This document shows, one piece after another, positions 32,850 through 46,624 of a stretch of DNA of 64,000 nt. The stretch is from Costus lasius (lineage: Eukaryota; Streptophyta; Magnoliopsida; Zingiberales; Costaceae). The stretch is taken from NCBI GenBank assembly GCA_027563935.2, contig CM050448.1:63229843-63293842 (forward strand), written 5' to 3'. Position 1 is the first letter of the stretch. Each line of letters begins with the position of its first letter. A program made the position numbers and the translations under genes. The notes under the pieces were generated by a model. That model made no database searches. It was not told the DNA's origin and saw nothing but the letters and a program-made list of their open reading frames with translations.

Positions 32850-33972
32850 CGAACCAAGCCAAGCCATGGTATAGATCTCCCTTGAACCAAATGGTTCAAG
32901 ATCTAACCGATCATCTCTTGATGCTCTTGATCTCACCAATCTAGCATCCACACTCTCGATCGAAGCTCACCGATCTCAAGCCCTAATCAATCAAACATGA
33001 TCAGACCAGATCTCACTTACAATTAGAGGTTAAATCCCTTTCAACTGAACCAAAACAATTCAGTCCACACAATCTGACTTAAGTAAGCCATTTCATCAAA
33101 TTGTGCGACCCTGAGGGTTTCCTTTAAATGTCGGTAACGATAACTTACGTTATCACGATCAGTGAGAGGTATCTAGCAACACATCACTGTCTCCCGATAT
33201 AAAGGAAAGAGTCTTCCAAGACTACACCCAAACCACAGCACAAGTGTGAATCAACTTCACAAGGCATGCATGTATCCTTTGCCACTGGATGTTCTTATTG
33301 GACAAGCGGGTCAAGCTTGTAACTCCAATATGATGAGCATGATTAGATCAGATGAACATAGTCACCTGGGTATGGCCATACACTTTCTCAATCATCTCAT
33401 CTAGGGGGCCCCTATAGAACATCATACTCCTTCAACAAGGAGACGGCAATCCTATATCTATCACTAGTGTCCCAACCTGACTCATGATCATTATCCAAGA
33501 TAGTCTATAACCATTATATTTCAAATGATATTGAACTACCTCAAAACAATGACAATCATCATTTAGAAACACAAGTGATCTCAAGTCAGAGGACATGTGC
33601 CACTTAGTGCAAACAAGGATTATTCACATTGTGACAAGCAATTGAATATCCTAGTAGGGTCTGTCCAGTACATCCAATGTACCCATGAGTCTACATCTTA
33701 TTCCATGCTCGGAGCATCCTATAAGATTAGAACACATATTAGTCTCAATCATATCAAGGCTGTCTCATGTTCACCAAGATATCTCGACTAAGGACATATA
33801 GCATGTCAGCCTAGCTGAACAGCTTTGAGACATTATTCAGAAGTACACTTATTATAGCAGACAAGGTAACAAACTGAATAACAACCATTGCCTTTATAAA
33901 CAAAAGTGTTTATACATGATACTGTTACAATCCCAAGGCCTCAAACATTAGCCTTAAGGGCATACTCCAACA
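32850..33972 (-). repeat. CopA LTR remnant, right piece
   Basis: Continues the piece at 31081-31167 and ends ...ACTCCAACA at 33972, the reversed CopA LTR start. No internal CopA sequence follows; GypA-3 coding sequence begins at once. It may be a truncated solo LTR. Confidence 0.85.
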
Positions 33973-35632
33973 TCATCAACACTCCAGATGATACTATCCA
34001 GACCCCTGAGATTCCATCACCCTCCTCAGCCCAAGGAGATCTACCTGTACCTAAGGCTACTACGCTAGTACTGCCAGATCAGGAGGAGGGATCTCTTGAG
34101 ATATTTGCGGACTTACTGGAGATTTTAGTGGATATACCAGAGCTCCGGTCTCCTCCATCAGTAGCACATGAGCTGTCTATTGTTAGTGAGCCAGTGCCAC
34201 CAGCAGTATCTGAGGCACCACATACCACTGAGATGCTAGTCACTTCACCAGCATCAGGATCACCAGCACCATCACCTGAGATACCCTTACCTTCCCCCGA
34301 GTTATCTTCAGGACATTCGCACACTGCATTTTCTGAGCCATCATCTTTTGAGCCATCCCCTGCTATACCAAAGCTTGAGATACCAGAGAGCAGACGCGCA
34401 TGATCACCACACCCTGTATTTACTCCTTACCCACATCCAATTAGATTCAGGAGTGGGGAGTTGGAGCAGAGATATCGTGCTAAGTCCACTTGGGGAGTAC
34501 TTAGCATGAGGTATTGGGATGACCAGACACTTTAATCCCATCCCTAGGATTGTTCGATGATGTCCAGTGGATGTTCACGAACATAGGGTGGCAGTATTTC
34601 TATCACCAAAGGCATCCCACCTATGTTCAGCTCACATTGGAGTTTTTTATCTCTATCCGGATTACACTGAGAAACCATGATGACAGAGATCCTGGGAGGA
34701 TGTCATTCCGGTTGGGGAACTGGGAGCATGTACTCACTCTGGACCAGGTCGGTCATATTTTTGGGTTTCCCTCGGACGTGACTAGACACTTCCCTCGTGA
34801 GTATTCTGATGGGACTTTTTGGTGAGAGATTTCTAGTGAGGAGGGATTTGACCCGAGGACCTCCAGAGCCACGCATCTGTCTAGCCTAGTTTTCAAATAC
34901 ATCCATCGAGTACTCGCGCATACTATCTTCGGACGAGCAGAGGCGACGGCATGGTCAGATCCTCAGAGTTATTTTATTTATAGGCCATGTTGAGAGGATT
35001 CCACGTCAGCACCTCATTTTAGCTGATGAAGCAGATCTAGAAGGCTGCTAGGGCACGGCGAGGAGTCCTAGTATTGGGAGGTATGATTACTACGATTGCC
35101 CTTGCCCTCGGTATCAACCCCTCAGGGTTGAACGAGGCAAAGGGCAATCCCAGACTTGACATGGATGCTTGTGTTGCCATTAAGATGATTACGAGTCTTG
35201 GGAGCTCGTGTCATCTCATGTTCAGGCATACTAATATTACGATGAGGCTGCCGAACAAGAACCATACTATGGTTCGTGTTCAACAGAACTGGATAGTGGA
35301 TCCCACTCGTGGGGTAGGTCCTGGAGAGGCAGCTTCACCTCCATCATCGCCAAGGATTTCAGAGCACATTCCTCCAGTCGAGCCATCCGCCGCTAATAGG
35401 CCATTCACATCTGTCGGTCCGTCTACTTCAACACAACCAGATCCTTCCATAGAGCAGATGCGAGCCGAGCAGAGGAGGATGCACGATGACATATCATGCC
35501 TTGAGCAGGGACAGTCGAGGGCACTCGAGTCTTTACGCATGATATAGGAGCTATTATGGCATCATCTCCCATCTTCATCGACACGACATACTAGAGACGA
35601 GGTGGAGGATACCAAGCATGCTGAGACGGATT
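33973..35632 (+). pseudogene. GypA-3 accessory ORF (Athila ORF-1/env-position type), broken
   Basis: A proline/serine-rich stretch (to about 34400) is followed by residues like those of Athila accessory proteins: FDDVQWMFTNIGWQYFYHQRHPTYVQLTLEF..., then FRLGNWEHVLTLDQVGHIFGFPSD. At 35074-35547 there is a C-terminal part with TNITMRLPN..., a Pro/Ser-rich stretch, a Glu/Arg-rich helix and an acidic end (DEVEDTKHAETD). Stops (near 34402, 34826 and 35548) and at least two frameshifts break it. It lies directly upstream of the 3' region and LTR, the env-like position in Athila elements. The function of this protein family is not established. The 5' part and all of gag-pol are missing. Confidence 0.65.
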
Positions 35633-37257
35633 GATAGATTATGTGAGTGCCTTCATTCCATTTTTATGCATTTATGATTATTCTTTGATATTATGCAAGA
35701 GATCTCACATCTATCCTATCCGTGAACAGGATTTAGTAGACTGGATGCCTGATATAGCCACACACAACATTTTTTATGTTTTCTTTGTGTGTGTGTGTTG
35801 TATCTTGATATTATATGATATTTTTTACATTAGACTTGATATTGTACATACATGATGGTATTGGACCTAGAGATGCTGAACATGGTGTGGATATGATGGT
35901 TTTGTATATATTTGGTATTCATCATTTGTTTAGGATGCTATATGATGATTTGTGATGCTGTGTTGATAAATTATTGCATTTTATTTTGATTTTGATATAT
36001 ATGCTTTGATATTTAGAGTGAATAGTAACTCTGTATGGTAAATTGTGATTTGGATGATAAAACATGATGGTATTTGATGTTTGAAACTTGATTACCATGT
36101 AAAATTTGAATTTTTACGAATTGGTATATTTTTCAAATTTTTCTGAGTTATATTTTACACTTTTGATATAATTGTATAAGGTTCCACCAATAATACAAAG
36201 GGAACTCTTGCAAAAAAATTTATGAAATTCTTCATTAAAGTGTTTATACATATGCAACAATTTAAGTATAGGGTGTTCTTATTCATATTTTGCTAGTACT
36301 TCAAAGTTTTATATATATGAATTTTGAATGTTTATGATTGTTAATGAATAATCAAATTTGTTTTATCCTCGATTTTTAACTTAGGAAGCATTTTGGGCAT
36401 TTAATTTGATGACTTAGAGAATTTTTGAGATTTCTTGAAGACTTAAATTGTTGAGTAAGATCGATTCTAGTATTGATAAAGTTTATATATGAATTGTTGT
36501 ATGTTTAAAGAACATGTGCATAGTGATCTTTGTACTTTAAGTTTAATTTATCTTCCTTTGATTTAATAGTGACTTTTATGGACAGAAATTTGGTGATATG
36601 TATATTTGACTTGAGATTTGCTCCAACTCCTCTAGTTACATAATATGAGGTTATGAGTTAACACTGGCCGGCTTTTTCCATACATGTAGATTTGATTGAA
36701 AAAAAAATGACTCCTCTACTTGGCACTGCAAAAAATTGGCAGTGGTACCAAAGACATGAGTTGAAGTCTAAAAAAAAGAGAAAAAGAGAAAGTTGTAGGC
36801 TAAGTGGAAGATTCCTCTGACTTTTAGATTGAGACCATGAATTAAATTATATTGTTATGTGGTATACTTTAAACAATGTTATGGCACATAACAGTTTAAA
36901 GATCAAATTGCACTAAAAATCTCTTATCTATAGTTTCACCAAGTAACTTGAAGTGATTCTCTATCTGTTGATTAAAGGAGATTTATTAAGCTTGAAAGTA
37001 TTTGATGCTTGATATAAGTTGAATGAATATTATAACATGACTTGTAAATTTTATCTTTCTTGGATTGCAAATTCTTGACGGTTTGTTCTTACTGTGTTCT
37101 CTCTTAAATGGTTTAAGTTCTGAAAAAATTGCTTGCCTGAAATGTAGACTGAGACCTTTATTGATGGTAGAACAGATGAGCGTTCCTTATCTTCACATTC
37201 TTTATTCATATCCATGTATTGCTTGGGGACAAGCAAAATTCTAAGTCTAGGGTATTT
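35633..37257 (+). other. GypA-3 3' non-coding region
   Basis: AT-rich, with no supported gene. It contains the ATGACTCC hairpin unit at 36707-36765, a 9-bp stem TGTTATGTG/CACATAACA (36853-36893), and near 37225-37250 the phrase CTTGGGGACAAGCAAAATTC that precedes Athila-type 3' LTRs. Confidence 0.65.
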
Positions 37258-38726
37258 TGATGCGTTGTATTTACACCACATTTTTGCCTATATTTAGATC
37301 ATATTTTGATCTTAATTGTATAATTTTGAGCTAATTTTGGTGTTTTTACTTCACTTGGCACAGAATCTTCACTTTTCTTGGTTTTATTGAAAATGTAGGT
37401 AAAACGGCATAAAAACGATGGAATTCAAGAGTTTTGAAAGCATAATACTATTCCCGAGGAGATCACAAGCTTTCATGTCAAATTTGGAGCGAAAATTTTG
37501 AAGATTTCAACATTTACGGCTGTAGCCGTATTTATGGAGTCGACCGTAATTTTAGCGTTGAGCGAAAAGCGAAAAACGGCTAAGTTAAATAGTGCACAAA
37601 AACTTTCACGCGTGAGGCCGTGAATCCATCACGGTCCATGAAACTTTCTATGTACAAAGGGTTGTACACATAGAAGGATTTAAGGCCTTGGCTGTAAACT
37701 CATCACGAGCCGTAAAAATTGCCGCCCGTTGAGTTTTTCACTTGATTCTCCACCGATTCGAACCGGGTTTAAACTAAACTTTACAGAAACGTTCCTTGAA
37801 GGGTTCTGAACCGGTCTAGCTATAAAGGATCAGATTTTTCGAGGGATTGGAGAGCTTTTTCGAACGAACATTATCGGCGGCGGCGACAAATGGCGAAAGT
37901 TGATTTCTAAGTAGATTCCGGCGAAATTTCACGCAAAACATCAGTTTGATTACTTCATCTTCATCGTTAGATCGAGGGGAAGCACGTTAAATTGTTGTCT
38001 TAGTGATTTCTTTGCAAATTTTATAAGATTCCTACTTATTCATCATATAAACATGTTTTCCTTTAAGAACATGAGTGAGTAGATCTTCATTTCGGGATTA
38101 AGGGCTTAGCTCGCTGACAATTATGAATTGATTTGTATTCATGCTCTTTCTATATGAATATATTATCAAGATTTGATTGAATTTGTGTTTACTTTATAAT
38201 TTACCTTGGCCACATATGATTGCGTATTAGACGTTGCGAGAAGTACCGAGAGACGAATCGCAACATCCGATCTATTTCAATCGAACCTACGAATCCAATA
38301 ACGGGAGTAGATTGGATTCGTCTGAAGGATTTAACCAGCTTTTCATATAACTTATTGGGTTTGGTTAGGTTAACTGTCACGAGAGTAGGGAGTTAATTTA
38401 ATTAAACACCGTATTACGCTCTAGGATGAGGGAATATGTACATTAGGAAAAGTTCCTTTCATGATCGATATTTTCTATTGATTGAGTTGTCTTTAAATGA
38501 TTCATACTTGTCAGTGTGGTGAACCCATGACATCCCAATCATTTAGAATTTGAATCCTCTTTAACGCTGCTTTTGAATTGTTCATGCTTAGAAGTTCAAC
38601 ACAACCACTTATTAGTTTTGCCAAGATTTAAACAAGTTACAGAGTTGGTACTTAACTACGTAATCCTCGTTGGGAACGATATCTTTTTATTACTTCGATA
38701 ATTCCGTGCACTTGCAGAACGTATCA
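37258..38726 (+). repeat. GypA-3 3' LTR (Athila-type)
   Basis: About 1.47 kb, from TGATGCGTTG after the GGACAAGC phrase to ...AACGTATCA. It contains a TACGGCTGTAGCCGTA palindrome (37511-37526), a TATA box near 37820, and the late phrase CCTCGTTGGGAACGAT followed by GTGCACTTGCAG, typical of Athila/Tat LTR ends. The far boundary is inferred. Confidence 0.65.
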
Positions 38727-39221
38727 CCGCTCTCAATGGTCCTTGCACCCTCCCGACCATTTTGTTGGGATTGTGAGCCCTTCCTCTGCCTCGACAGAGT
38801 CCATCCATCGGATCAACATGTCAACCTTTCCCTGAGGACCGCCACAAGATCCACCGATAGAACGCTATCACAATTGGGTCCTCACCACCGCCCAGGAGAT
38901 AGCCAACACTGTGTAGAATCAGCCTATGATTAGCAAATTATGTTGCTTCGTGGTGGCCTGTTTGGAGATGCTTTAGTGTGCCTCGATGGCCCGAACAATG
39001 GCCCAAGAGCTTAGCCCATGCGCTAGCCATCCCCCCTGAAGATTCTGCTATCATAGTTGGTAGACTTGCTTTTAGTTTGTTAGAGGGCATCTTGATGGAG
39101 AGACCAACCCTGCCCCTAGAAGGTCTGGAAGGGTTAGGAGGAAGCCCATCAGATATGGCCTTCCCTCCTAGGCCACCCTCTTTCCTTATTTGCACTTTTC
39201 CAATTTGCTTTGAATAAAGCC
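38727..39221. other. unclassified sequence between GypA-3 and CopA-2
   Basis: GC-richer than its surroundings, with open stretches on both strands but no protein family I recognise. It is target DNA for CopA-2 and continues at 48324. It could be the internal part of an older element. Confidence 0.4.
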
Positions 39222-39226
39222 CTAGG

Positions 39227-40918
39227 TGAAAGTCCCCTAAATCAAGGGGGGGCGAAACCCTAATAGGAGGCGCATATAAAACTTTCATAGCGGAAGCAAG
39301 GGTTTCAAAACTTTCGCAAGAACATATGATCAACTTGATAAAGTTTGGATTCATACCATAGCCATTGATTCGAATGGCGTGTTGGAAGAAGAGAACAACG
39401 TTGATCTCCTTCAAAGAGTTCACACACAAGATGAAGATCGCCTACTCCCTTAGCGTTCCTTGTGCTAGCAAGGGTCCAAGGTTTCCTTGTCGAATGGAAA
39501 AGGAATGAAAGATGAAGTCTCGCTTGGCTTAACTTTCTCCAAGGCGTTAACCTTCTTCACACGAGAGTGTGTCGTCGAGAGAAGAGGCAAAAGGATGTCT
39601 CAAAACCGAAAATCGAGACGTTCCACTCAAACGTGGAGGCGTTTTCCCAAATGGGAAAACCGACTTTCCAAATATAGAAAGCCCTTAACTCCAAGCGTTC
39701 ATGCGATCATCCATGCGTTCACTCCAAGTGAACCGATTGCACCTTTTCTCCTCTTTGAACCAAGCCACGGTTCAAATGCATTCGGTTCAAAGACCAAATC
39801 AAATCAGCCCAAGCCATGGTCTAGATCTCATTGAACCAAATGGTTCAAGATCTAACCTTTCATCTCTTGATGCTCTTGATCTCACCGATCTAGCATCTAT
39901 ATTCTTGATCGAAGCTTACCGATCTCAAGCTCTAATCAATCAAACATGATCAGACCAGATCTCACTTACAATCAGAGATTAAATCCCTTTAAACTGAACC
40001 AAGACAATTCAGTCCACACGATCTGACTTAAGTAAGCCATATCATCAAATTGTGCGACCCTAAGAGTTTCCTTTAAATGTCGGTAACGATAACTTACGTT
40101 ATCACGATCAGTGAGGGGTATCTAGCAACACATCATTGTCTCCCAATACAAAGGAAAGAGTCTTCCAAGACTACACCCAAACCACAGCACAAGTGTGAAT
40201 CAACTCACTAGGCATACATGTTTCCTTTGCCACTGAATGTTCTTATTGGACAAGCGAGTCAAGCCTGTAGCTCCAATATGATGAGAATGATTAGATCAGA
40301 TGAACATAGTCACCTGGGTATGGCCATACACTTTCTCAATCATCTCATCCAGGGGGCCCCTATAGAACATCACACTCCAAACTAGGAGACGGCAATCCTT
40401 TATCTATCACTAGTGTCCTAACCTGACTCATGATCATTATCCAAGATAGTCTATAACCATTATGTTTCAAATGATATTGAACTACCTCAAAACAATGACA
40501 ATCATCATTTAGAAACATAAGTGATCTCAAGTCAGAGGAAATATGCCACTTGTTGCATACAAGGATTATTCACATTGTGACAAGCAATTGAATATCCTAG
40601 TAGGGTCTGTCCAGTACATCCAATGTACCCATTAGTCTATATCTTATTCCATGCTCGAAGCATCCTATAAGATTAGAACACATATTAGTCTCAATCATAT
40701 CAAGGCTGTCTCATGTTCACCAAGATATCTCGACTAAGGACTTAACTGCATGTCAGCCAAGCTGAACAGCATTGAGACATTATTCAGAAGTATACATATG
40801 ACAGCAGATAATGTAACAACATGAATAACAACCATTGCCTTTATAAACATGAAGTTTATACATGATACTGATAAAATCCCAAGGCCTCAAACATTAGCCT
40901 TAAGGGCATACCCCAACA
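39227..40918 (-). repeat. CopA-2 3' LTR
   Basis: Reads TGTTGGGGTATG... on the minus strand from 40918. The polypurine tract lies immediately to its right (40919-40934). Confidence 0.95.
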
Positions 40919-40938
40919 ATCTCCCACTTGCACTTAAT

Positions 40939-43900
40939 CTAATGGTTGAGGTATCTCAAACCCATATTATTACAGTGCTTCTCATGCTTCTGCTGCGCCA
41001 GAGGCTTTGTAAGCGGGTCAGCCAGATTGTCATATGTATGAACCTTGCAGATTTTGATCTCGCCTCGATCAATGATCTCCCGGATCAAGTGAAACCGTCT
41101 CTGTATGTGCTTGGACTTCTGGTGCGACCGTGGTTCCTTTGCTTGTGCGATTGCTCCTGTGTTATCACAGAAGATAACCAAAGGATCTGCACTCGAAGGA
41201 ACAACACCAAGTTCCTGAATGAACTTACGAATCCACACTGCCTCCTTAGATGCTTCTGAGGCTGCAACATAGTCGGCTTCTGTTGTAGAATCAGCAACAA
41301 TAGATTGTTTGAAACTTTTCCACACCACCACACCTCCATTCAAGCTAAAAACATAGCCTGATTGCGATCGGAAATCATCCTGGTCAGATTGGAACGAAGC
41401 GTCAGTATATCCTTCAATACTGAGTTCTTCCTGACCACCATACACCAAGAACATATCTTTGGTCCTCCACAGATATTTTAAAATGTTCTTGACTGCAATC
41501 CAGTGTGCCTGACCTGGATTACTTTGGAATCGACTGGTCACGCTTAACCCGTAAGCGACGTCTGGGCGAGTACACAACATCGCATACATAATGGACCCAA
41601 TAGCCGAAGCATAAGGTGTTTTGTCCATTTCATCTTTCTCAGTCTGTGTTTGCGGACACTGACTCTTCGAAAGATTCAGACCATGTCTGACTGGAAGATA
41701 TCCTCTTTTAGAATTCTCTAAATGGAATCTCTCCAGGACTTTATCGATGTAAGTACTCTGGCACAGCCCGAGAAGCCTCTTAGATCTATCTCTGTAGATC
41801 TTCACACCTAATACATAGGCTGCTTCTCCTAGATCTTTCATCTGGAAACATTTTCTTAACCATGCCTTAACCGCATGTAGTTCAGGAATATCGTTTCCAA
41901 TGATTAAGATATCATCGACGTAGAGGACTAGGAATGTAATTACGCTCCCACTAAACCTCTTATATACACATGGGTCATCTTCATTCTTGATGAAACCAAA
42001 TTCACAGATTGATTCATCAAAATGAATGTTCCAGCTTCTTGATGCTTGCTTAAGTCCATAAATGGACTTCTTTAACTTGCATATTTTATGACGATCTGAT
42101 GGATTAGTGAAACCTTCAGGTTGTGTCATATACACATCCTGATCCAGATTTCCATTAAGGAAAGCGGTCTTCACATCCATCTGCCAGATCTCATAATCAT
42201 AATATGCTGCTATTGCGAGAATGATCCGAATAGACTTGAACATGGCTACAGGAGAGAAAGTTTCATCATAATCTATCCCGTAGATTTGTTTGAAATCTTT
42301 CACAACTAGCCTGCCTTTATAGGTAACCACGTTACCATCCATGTCAATCTTCTTCTTGAAGATCCATTTACAGCCTATAGGGATTATTCCCGGAGGCGGA
42401 TCAACCAAATCCCAGACTTGGTTATCTGACATGGAGTCCATCTCGGCTCGCATAGCTTCAAGCCATCTCGCTGATTCCGGTCCACTGACCGCATCCGCAT
42501 AAGTGAGGGGTTCATCATGATCAACGATGTAGACTCCGTCATAGCGCTCAGGCTGTCGACGGATCCTTCCCGATCTTCGCGGTTCCCGTGATATCTGAGC
42601 CTCAGGTTGTTCAATAACCTGTTCTACTAGCTCAGGCTCATCCAACTGTGCTTGACTACTTTGTCCTTCCTCTGGATTCTCATCCAGCTTTATTTCTCTC
42701 CCACTGGCTTCTTGCAGAAGAAATTCCTTCCCAAGAAAAATGGCCGTCCGAGCAACAAATACCTTGTTCTCTTTGGGATCGTAGAAATAATAACCCTTAG
42801 TTTCCTTAGGGTAACCGACAAAGAAGCATTTCTCAGATCTACTCTCTAGTTTCCCAGAGGCGAGCTTTTTGACATAAGCCTCGCAACCCCAGATCTTGAT
42901 AAATGTCAAGCTCGGCTGTTTCCCATACCATAACTCATATGGAGTCTTTGAAACTTCCTTGGATGGCACTCGGTTTAGTACCTTTGCAGCTGTTTCCAGT
43001 GCAAATCCCCAAAAGGAGTAAGGTAGAGTAGCCTAACTCATCATTGAACGAACCATATCCAATAAGGTTCTGTTCCTCCTCTCGGACACACCATTCCATT
43101 GCGGTGTTCCTGGCGGAGTAAGCTGTGAGACAATCCCACACTGCTTCAGATAGTCAGTAAACTCTCGACTTAGGTATTCTCCACCTCGATCTGAGCGAAG
43201 TGCCTTGATATTTCAGCCTAGCTAATTTTGCACTTCATTTTTGAACTCTTTGAACTTATCAAAAGATTCACTCTTATGTCTCATTAGATAGACATACCCG
43301 TATCTACTGAAATCATCAGTAAAGGTAATGAAGTATGAATAGCCACCTCTGGCATGTTTACTAAATGGCCCACACACATCACTGTGAATGAGGTCAAGTA
43401 AACCTGAAGCCCTTTGACCTTTGTTAGGAAAAGGAGCCTTCGTCATTTTACCCATTAAATAAGCTTTGCATGTATCAATCTCCTCATAGGAGAATGATCC
43501 CAGCAGTCCATGATCATGCAACCGCTTAATGCGTTTCTCGTTAATATGGCCTAAACGACTATGCCATAGCAAGGTGCTGTCATCAGCATACTTGGCTTTC
43601 TTATTATCAATATTTTGTATAGAATATTCCATGTCCAACATGAATAACCCATTGTTAATTGATCCAGTAGCATAAACAATATTATCATAAGAAATAACAC
43701 ACTTTGAAATATTGCATTCAAAGGAAAACCCTTTCCTAACAAGAGCAGGAATAGAGATAATATTTTTCGTTATGCTAGGTACAAAATAACAATTGTTCAA
43801 TTCTAATACAAGTCCAGATGGTAATGAGATGTGATATTCTCCTACAGCAACAGCAGCAACCCGTGCTCCGTTTCCAACTCGTAGGTCCACCTCATGCTGT

Positions 43901-44823
43901 CCCACCTGTCTTCTTCTCTTGAGTTCCTGTACATTTGAAAAAATGTGAACTCCACATGCAGTGTCCAACACCCATGAAATAGTAGAAGAAGATATCATGA
44001 CTACAGTCACAAACATACCTGAGCCAGAAGCAATGCTTCCCTTCTTGTCTCCTTGGAGCGCTTTACAGTCCTTTTTCTAGTGACCTAGCTGGCCACAATG
44101 GAAACATCTGTATTCCTTCGACCGCTTAACCTTTTGTTTCAGAGCCTTGTTGTAACTCTTGACAGGGGCTTTGCCCTTCTTCCCCTTCTTCTTGTTCCTG
44201 GAAGGAACCATCAAGACAGAGGTTGAAGGCTTTCCCTTTAGAGTCAACTCTGTAGTCAAGAGCATGTTCAGTAACTCTGCCGGGGTACAGTCGATCTTGT
44301 TCATATTAAAATTAATAATGAACGGATCGAAAGAGGCCGGGAGAGACTGAAGAATGATGTCTACAGCAAGCTCCTGATTGATGGTATGTCCCAGTTTCTC
44401 TAGAGCCTCTTTGTACCCAATCATCTTGAGTACGTGAGCTCCCACTGGACTCCCTTCAGCCAGTTTGCTCTGAAAGAAAAGCTTAGTCAAATTGTAGCGT
44501 TCAGTCCTAGCCTGTGCAGCATACAGCATTTTGAGGTTTGCTATAATCTGTATAGCAGATAGATCCTCATGCTGACGCTGCAGCTCTGGCGTCATAGACG
44601 CAAGCATCAGGCAAGCGACATCAATGCTATCATTGACATGCTTTTCATAGGCTTCCCGAACCGCCCTTGCGGCGTTCGTAGCGGGTTGAGGCGGTATAGC
44701 CGTCTCGAGGACATACAGTTTCCTCTCTACCTTAAGAACAATCTTAAGGTGTCCGTACCAGTCTGAGAAGTTTGGCCCAGCAAACTTCTCCCTTTCCAGT
44801 AGGGATCGTACATTGAAATTCGT
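40939..44823 (-). pseudogene. CopA-2 Gag-Pol with in-frame stops
   Basis: The same polyprotein as CopA-1, 3885 nt with no net frameshift. The start codon position reads ACG (44821-44823). Four internal stops are visible: Trp to TAG in the zinc knuckle (44077-44079), Gln to TAG (43222-43224), Arg to TGA (43213-43215) and Gln to TAG (43033-43035), the last three in integrase. All four are C-to-T or G-to-A at CG or CHG sites. The zinc-knuckle tryptophan position is itself a stop. RT (YVDD) and RNase H are open to the natural end. Confidence 0.93.
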
Positions 44824-46609
44824 GGTGTTCGTTGCTGTAGAAATCTACAACATTGCAAGAACAGCAAGGTCAGTATCAATGTTTAGAATCAATCCAGGAC
44901 TTAAGAAAGATTCTTTTCTCACTATTTTATCTGACTGAAAAATCCATTAAACAGTCCGAAAGAGTAACACTCTTTCAGTGAGATGGGATCCAGATTTCAT
45001 ACTTGGTCTCCGCGTCCCGCTCAGGCGAGATAAGATGCACAGAGAGTGCAAGCACTAGTTTCTGGTAGGCAATCCCTGCCAATCGCCAACCCGTGCTATT
45101 CCCCTTCATCTGGGCAATCCAGCAGACTGTGCCAACTGAGTTGGTACAACACAGTCTCTGATCCCATAGATGGCTGCCTCCATATAGCTAGCATATGCTC
45201 CATATGTAGCTTTACATGGTCAAGCTGACCTGACCTACTCCCTGGACCACCAGGTGCTATGCTGAGCAACGAGAAGCGATAAATCCCTTCTCTGTAACAC
45301 GCAGGTGTAATCGCACACCGTCTGAAGATAGATGGGCATGCCCACTTAGTGGGTACAACACGGCCCCAACGATAGTCAGAACAGTGAGGTTTCGCGCCAG
45401 AAGGCTTACGTGCTTGATATTTTAACGTTGGATTTTAACAGTCTTTTATCTTCTTACTATCATTCAAATCCTATGGTGATAGCAGAAGAATAAATCATGC
45501 AGTTCTTAATATATAAACAATAAGTAGAAAGCATGCTGATCTTATGTGGTAAACGCCCAATAAGCCTAGGTAAGACCTTAATTAACTTAAGTCTTCACTT
45601 GAGCTCTTCTTGGGTCTTTTATATCTCATCTGGCCCAACCCAGGGCCCAAGCGCCCACCGCAGTTCAGGTGCGCCCACCAGGTAAATGCGCCTGTCCCAG
45701 AGTCGAACCCTGGACCTCCCACCTGGTCAAGCCTCAAGCTGCATGCACCTCTGCCATGTGTGCTCTGTGCTCTTGTCTGATTAAATTACAATTTAATCTT
45801 TCTAGACAAGATTGACTCGCAGGTCAATTACACTTTATAAATTAAATAACATGTGATGCGCAGATCACAATAAAATTAATTTATAATTTAATTCCAGGCT
45901 CGCAGGCCCCAGCACAGCACACATTAAAAGGGCAACCCACATAAGATGAAATAGACACTCATCATGGTATGCAATGAACATGTGATCCAAGATAAGAAAT
46001 AAAATTTTCGAAAACCCATTGGCATCAATTTTATTTTTCTTATTTGCCCTACTACCTTACAATGGTCCATTAATAGGGATCCACTCATCATGTCTAGTCA
46101 GATCCACTGCCCTTGCATGCACCAAGTCCTAACTGACTTGAGTTGACCTAATGGTCAACCATGCATGCCTTGGGCTGAACGACCCTCATGAGTTCTGGCA
46201 AGCGGGTGTGACCCTGGGCCTAACTCATGCACGTTCACTGGTTGTCTCAACCAGACCTCGCTACACGCTCTTGATGCAGTCGACCTATAGCCACCTCGTG
46301 CTTGCGCACAGGTGCCATCTGGTCGACCCATCTAGGCTGTCAGATGGTCTGATCAGACTGTTTGGATCTAAACTCGGCTGATGACTTCAACCCTATCAAC
46401 CCGTCTAAGGGTTTATAGTAGGCGCTTAGATCTAATGATGGGCGCGCAAGTTAAGTTTTTTGACAAAACAACAACATGCGCCAATACATGCGCCAAAGAG
46501 TAACATACATCATACATGTATTTTCGCATGTAATAAACCTATCTAAGCATAAGCGCAAACATGGATCACACAATAACATCAAGCAATCATATGATTCAAA
46601 CGATAACCT
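44824..46609 (-). other. CopA-2 leader
   Basis: Collinear with the CopA-1 leader and keeping its hairpins at 45124-45157, 45337-45362, 45812-45827, 45853-45868 and 45897-45908. No gene is supported here. Confidence 0.75.
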
Positions 46610-46621
46610 GCTCTGATACCA
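46610..46621 (-). other. CopA-2 primer-binding site
   Basis: TGGTATCAGAGC on the minus strand, a few bases inside the 5' LTR. Confidence 0.93.
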
Positions 46622-46624
46622 ATT

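Noticed and set aside
34079..34324. Antisense Ser/Gly-rich ORF in GypA-3
   Set aside because: It is the opposite strand of a Pro/Ser-rich coding segment and has no independent support.
38670..38933. ORF crossing the GypA-3 LTR end
   Set aside because: It joins LTR sequence to unclassified DNA, so it cannot be an ancestral gene; no domain is seen.
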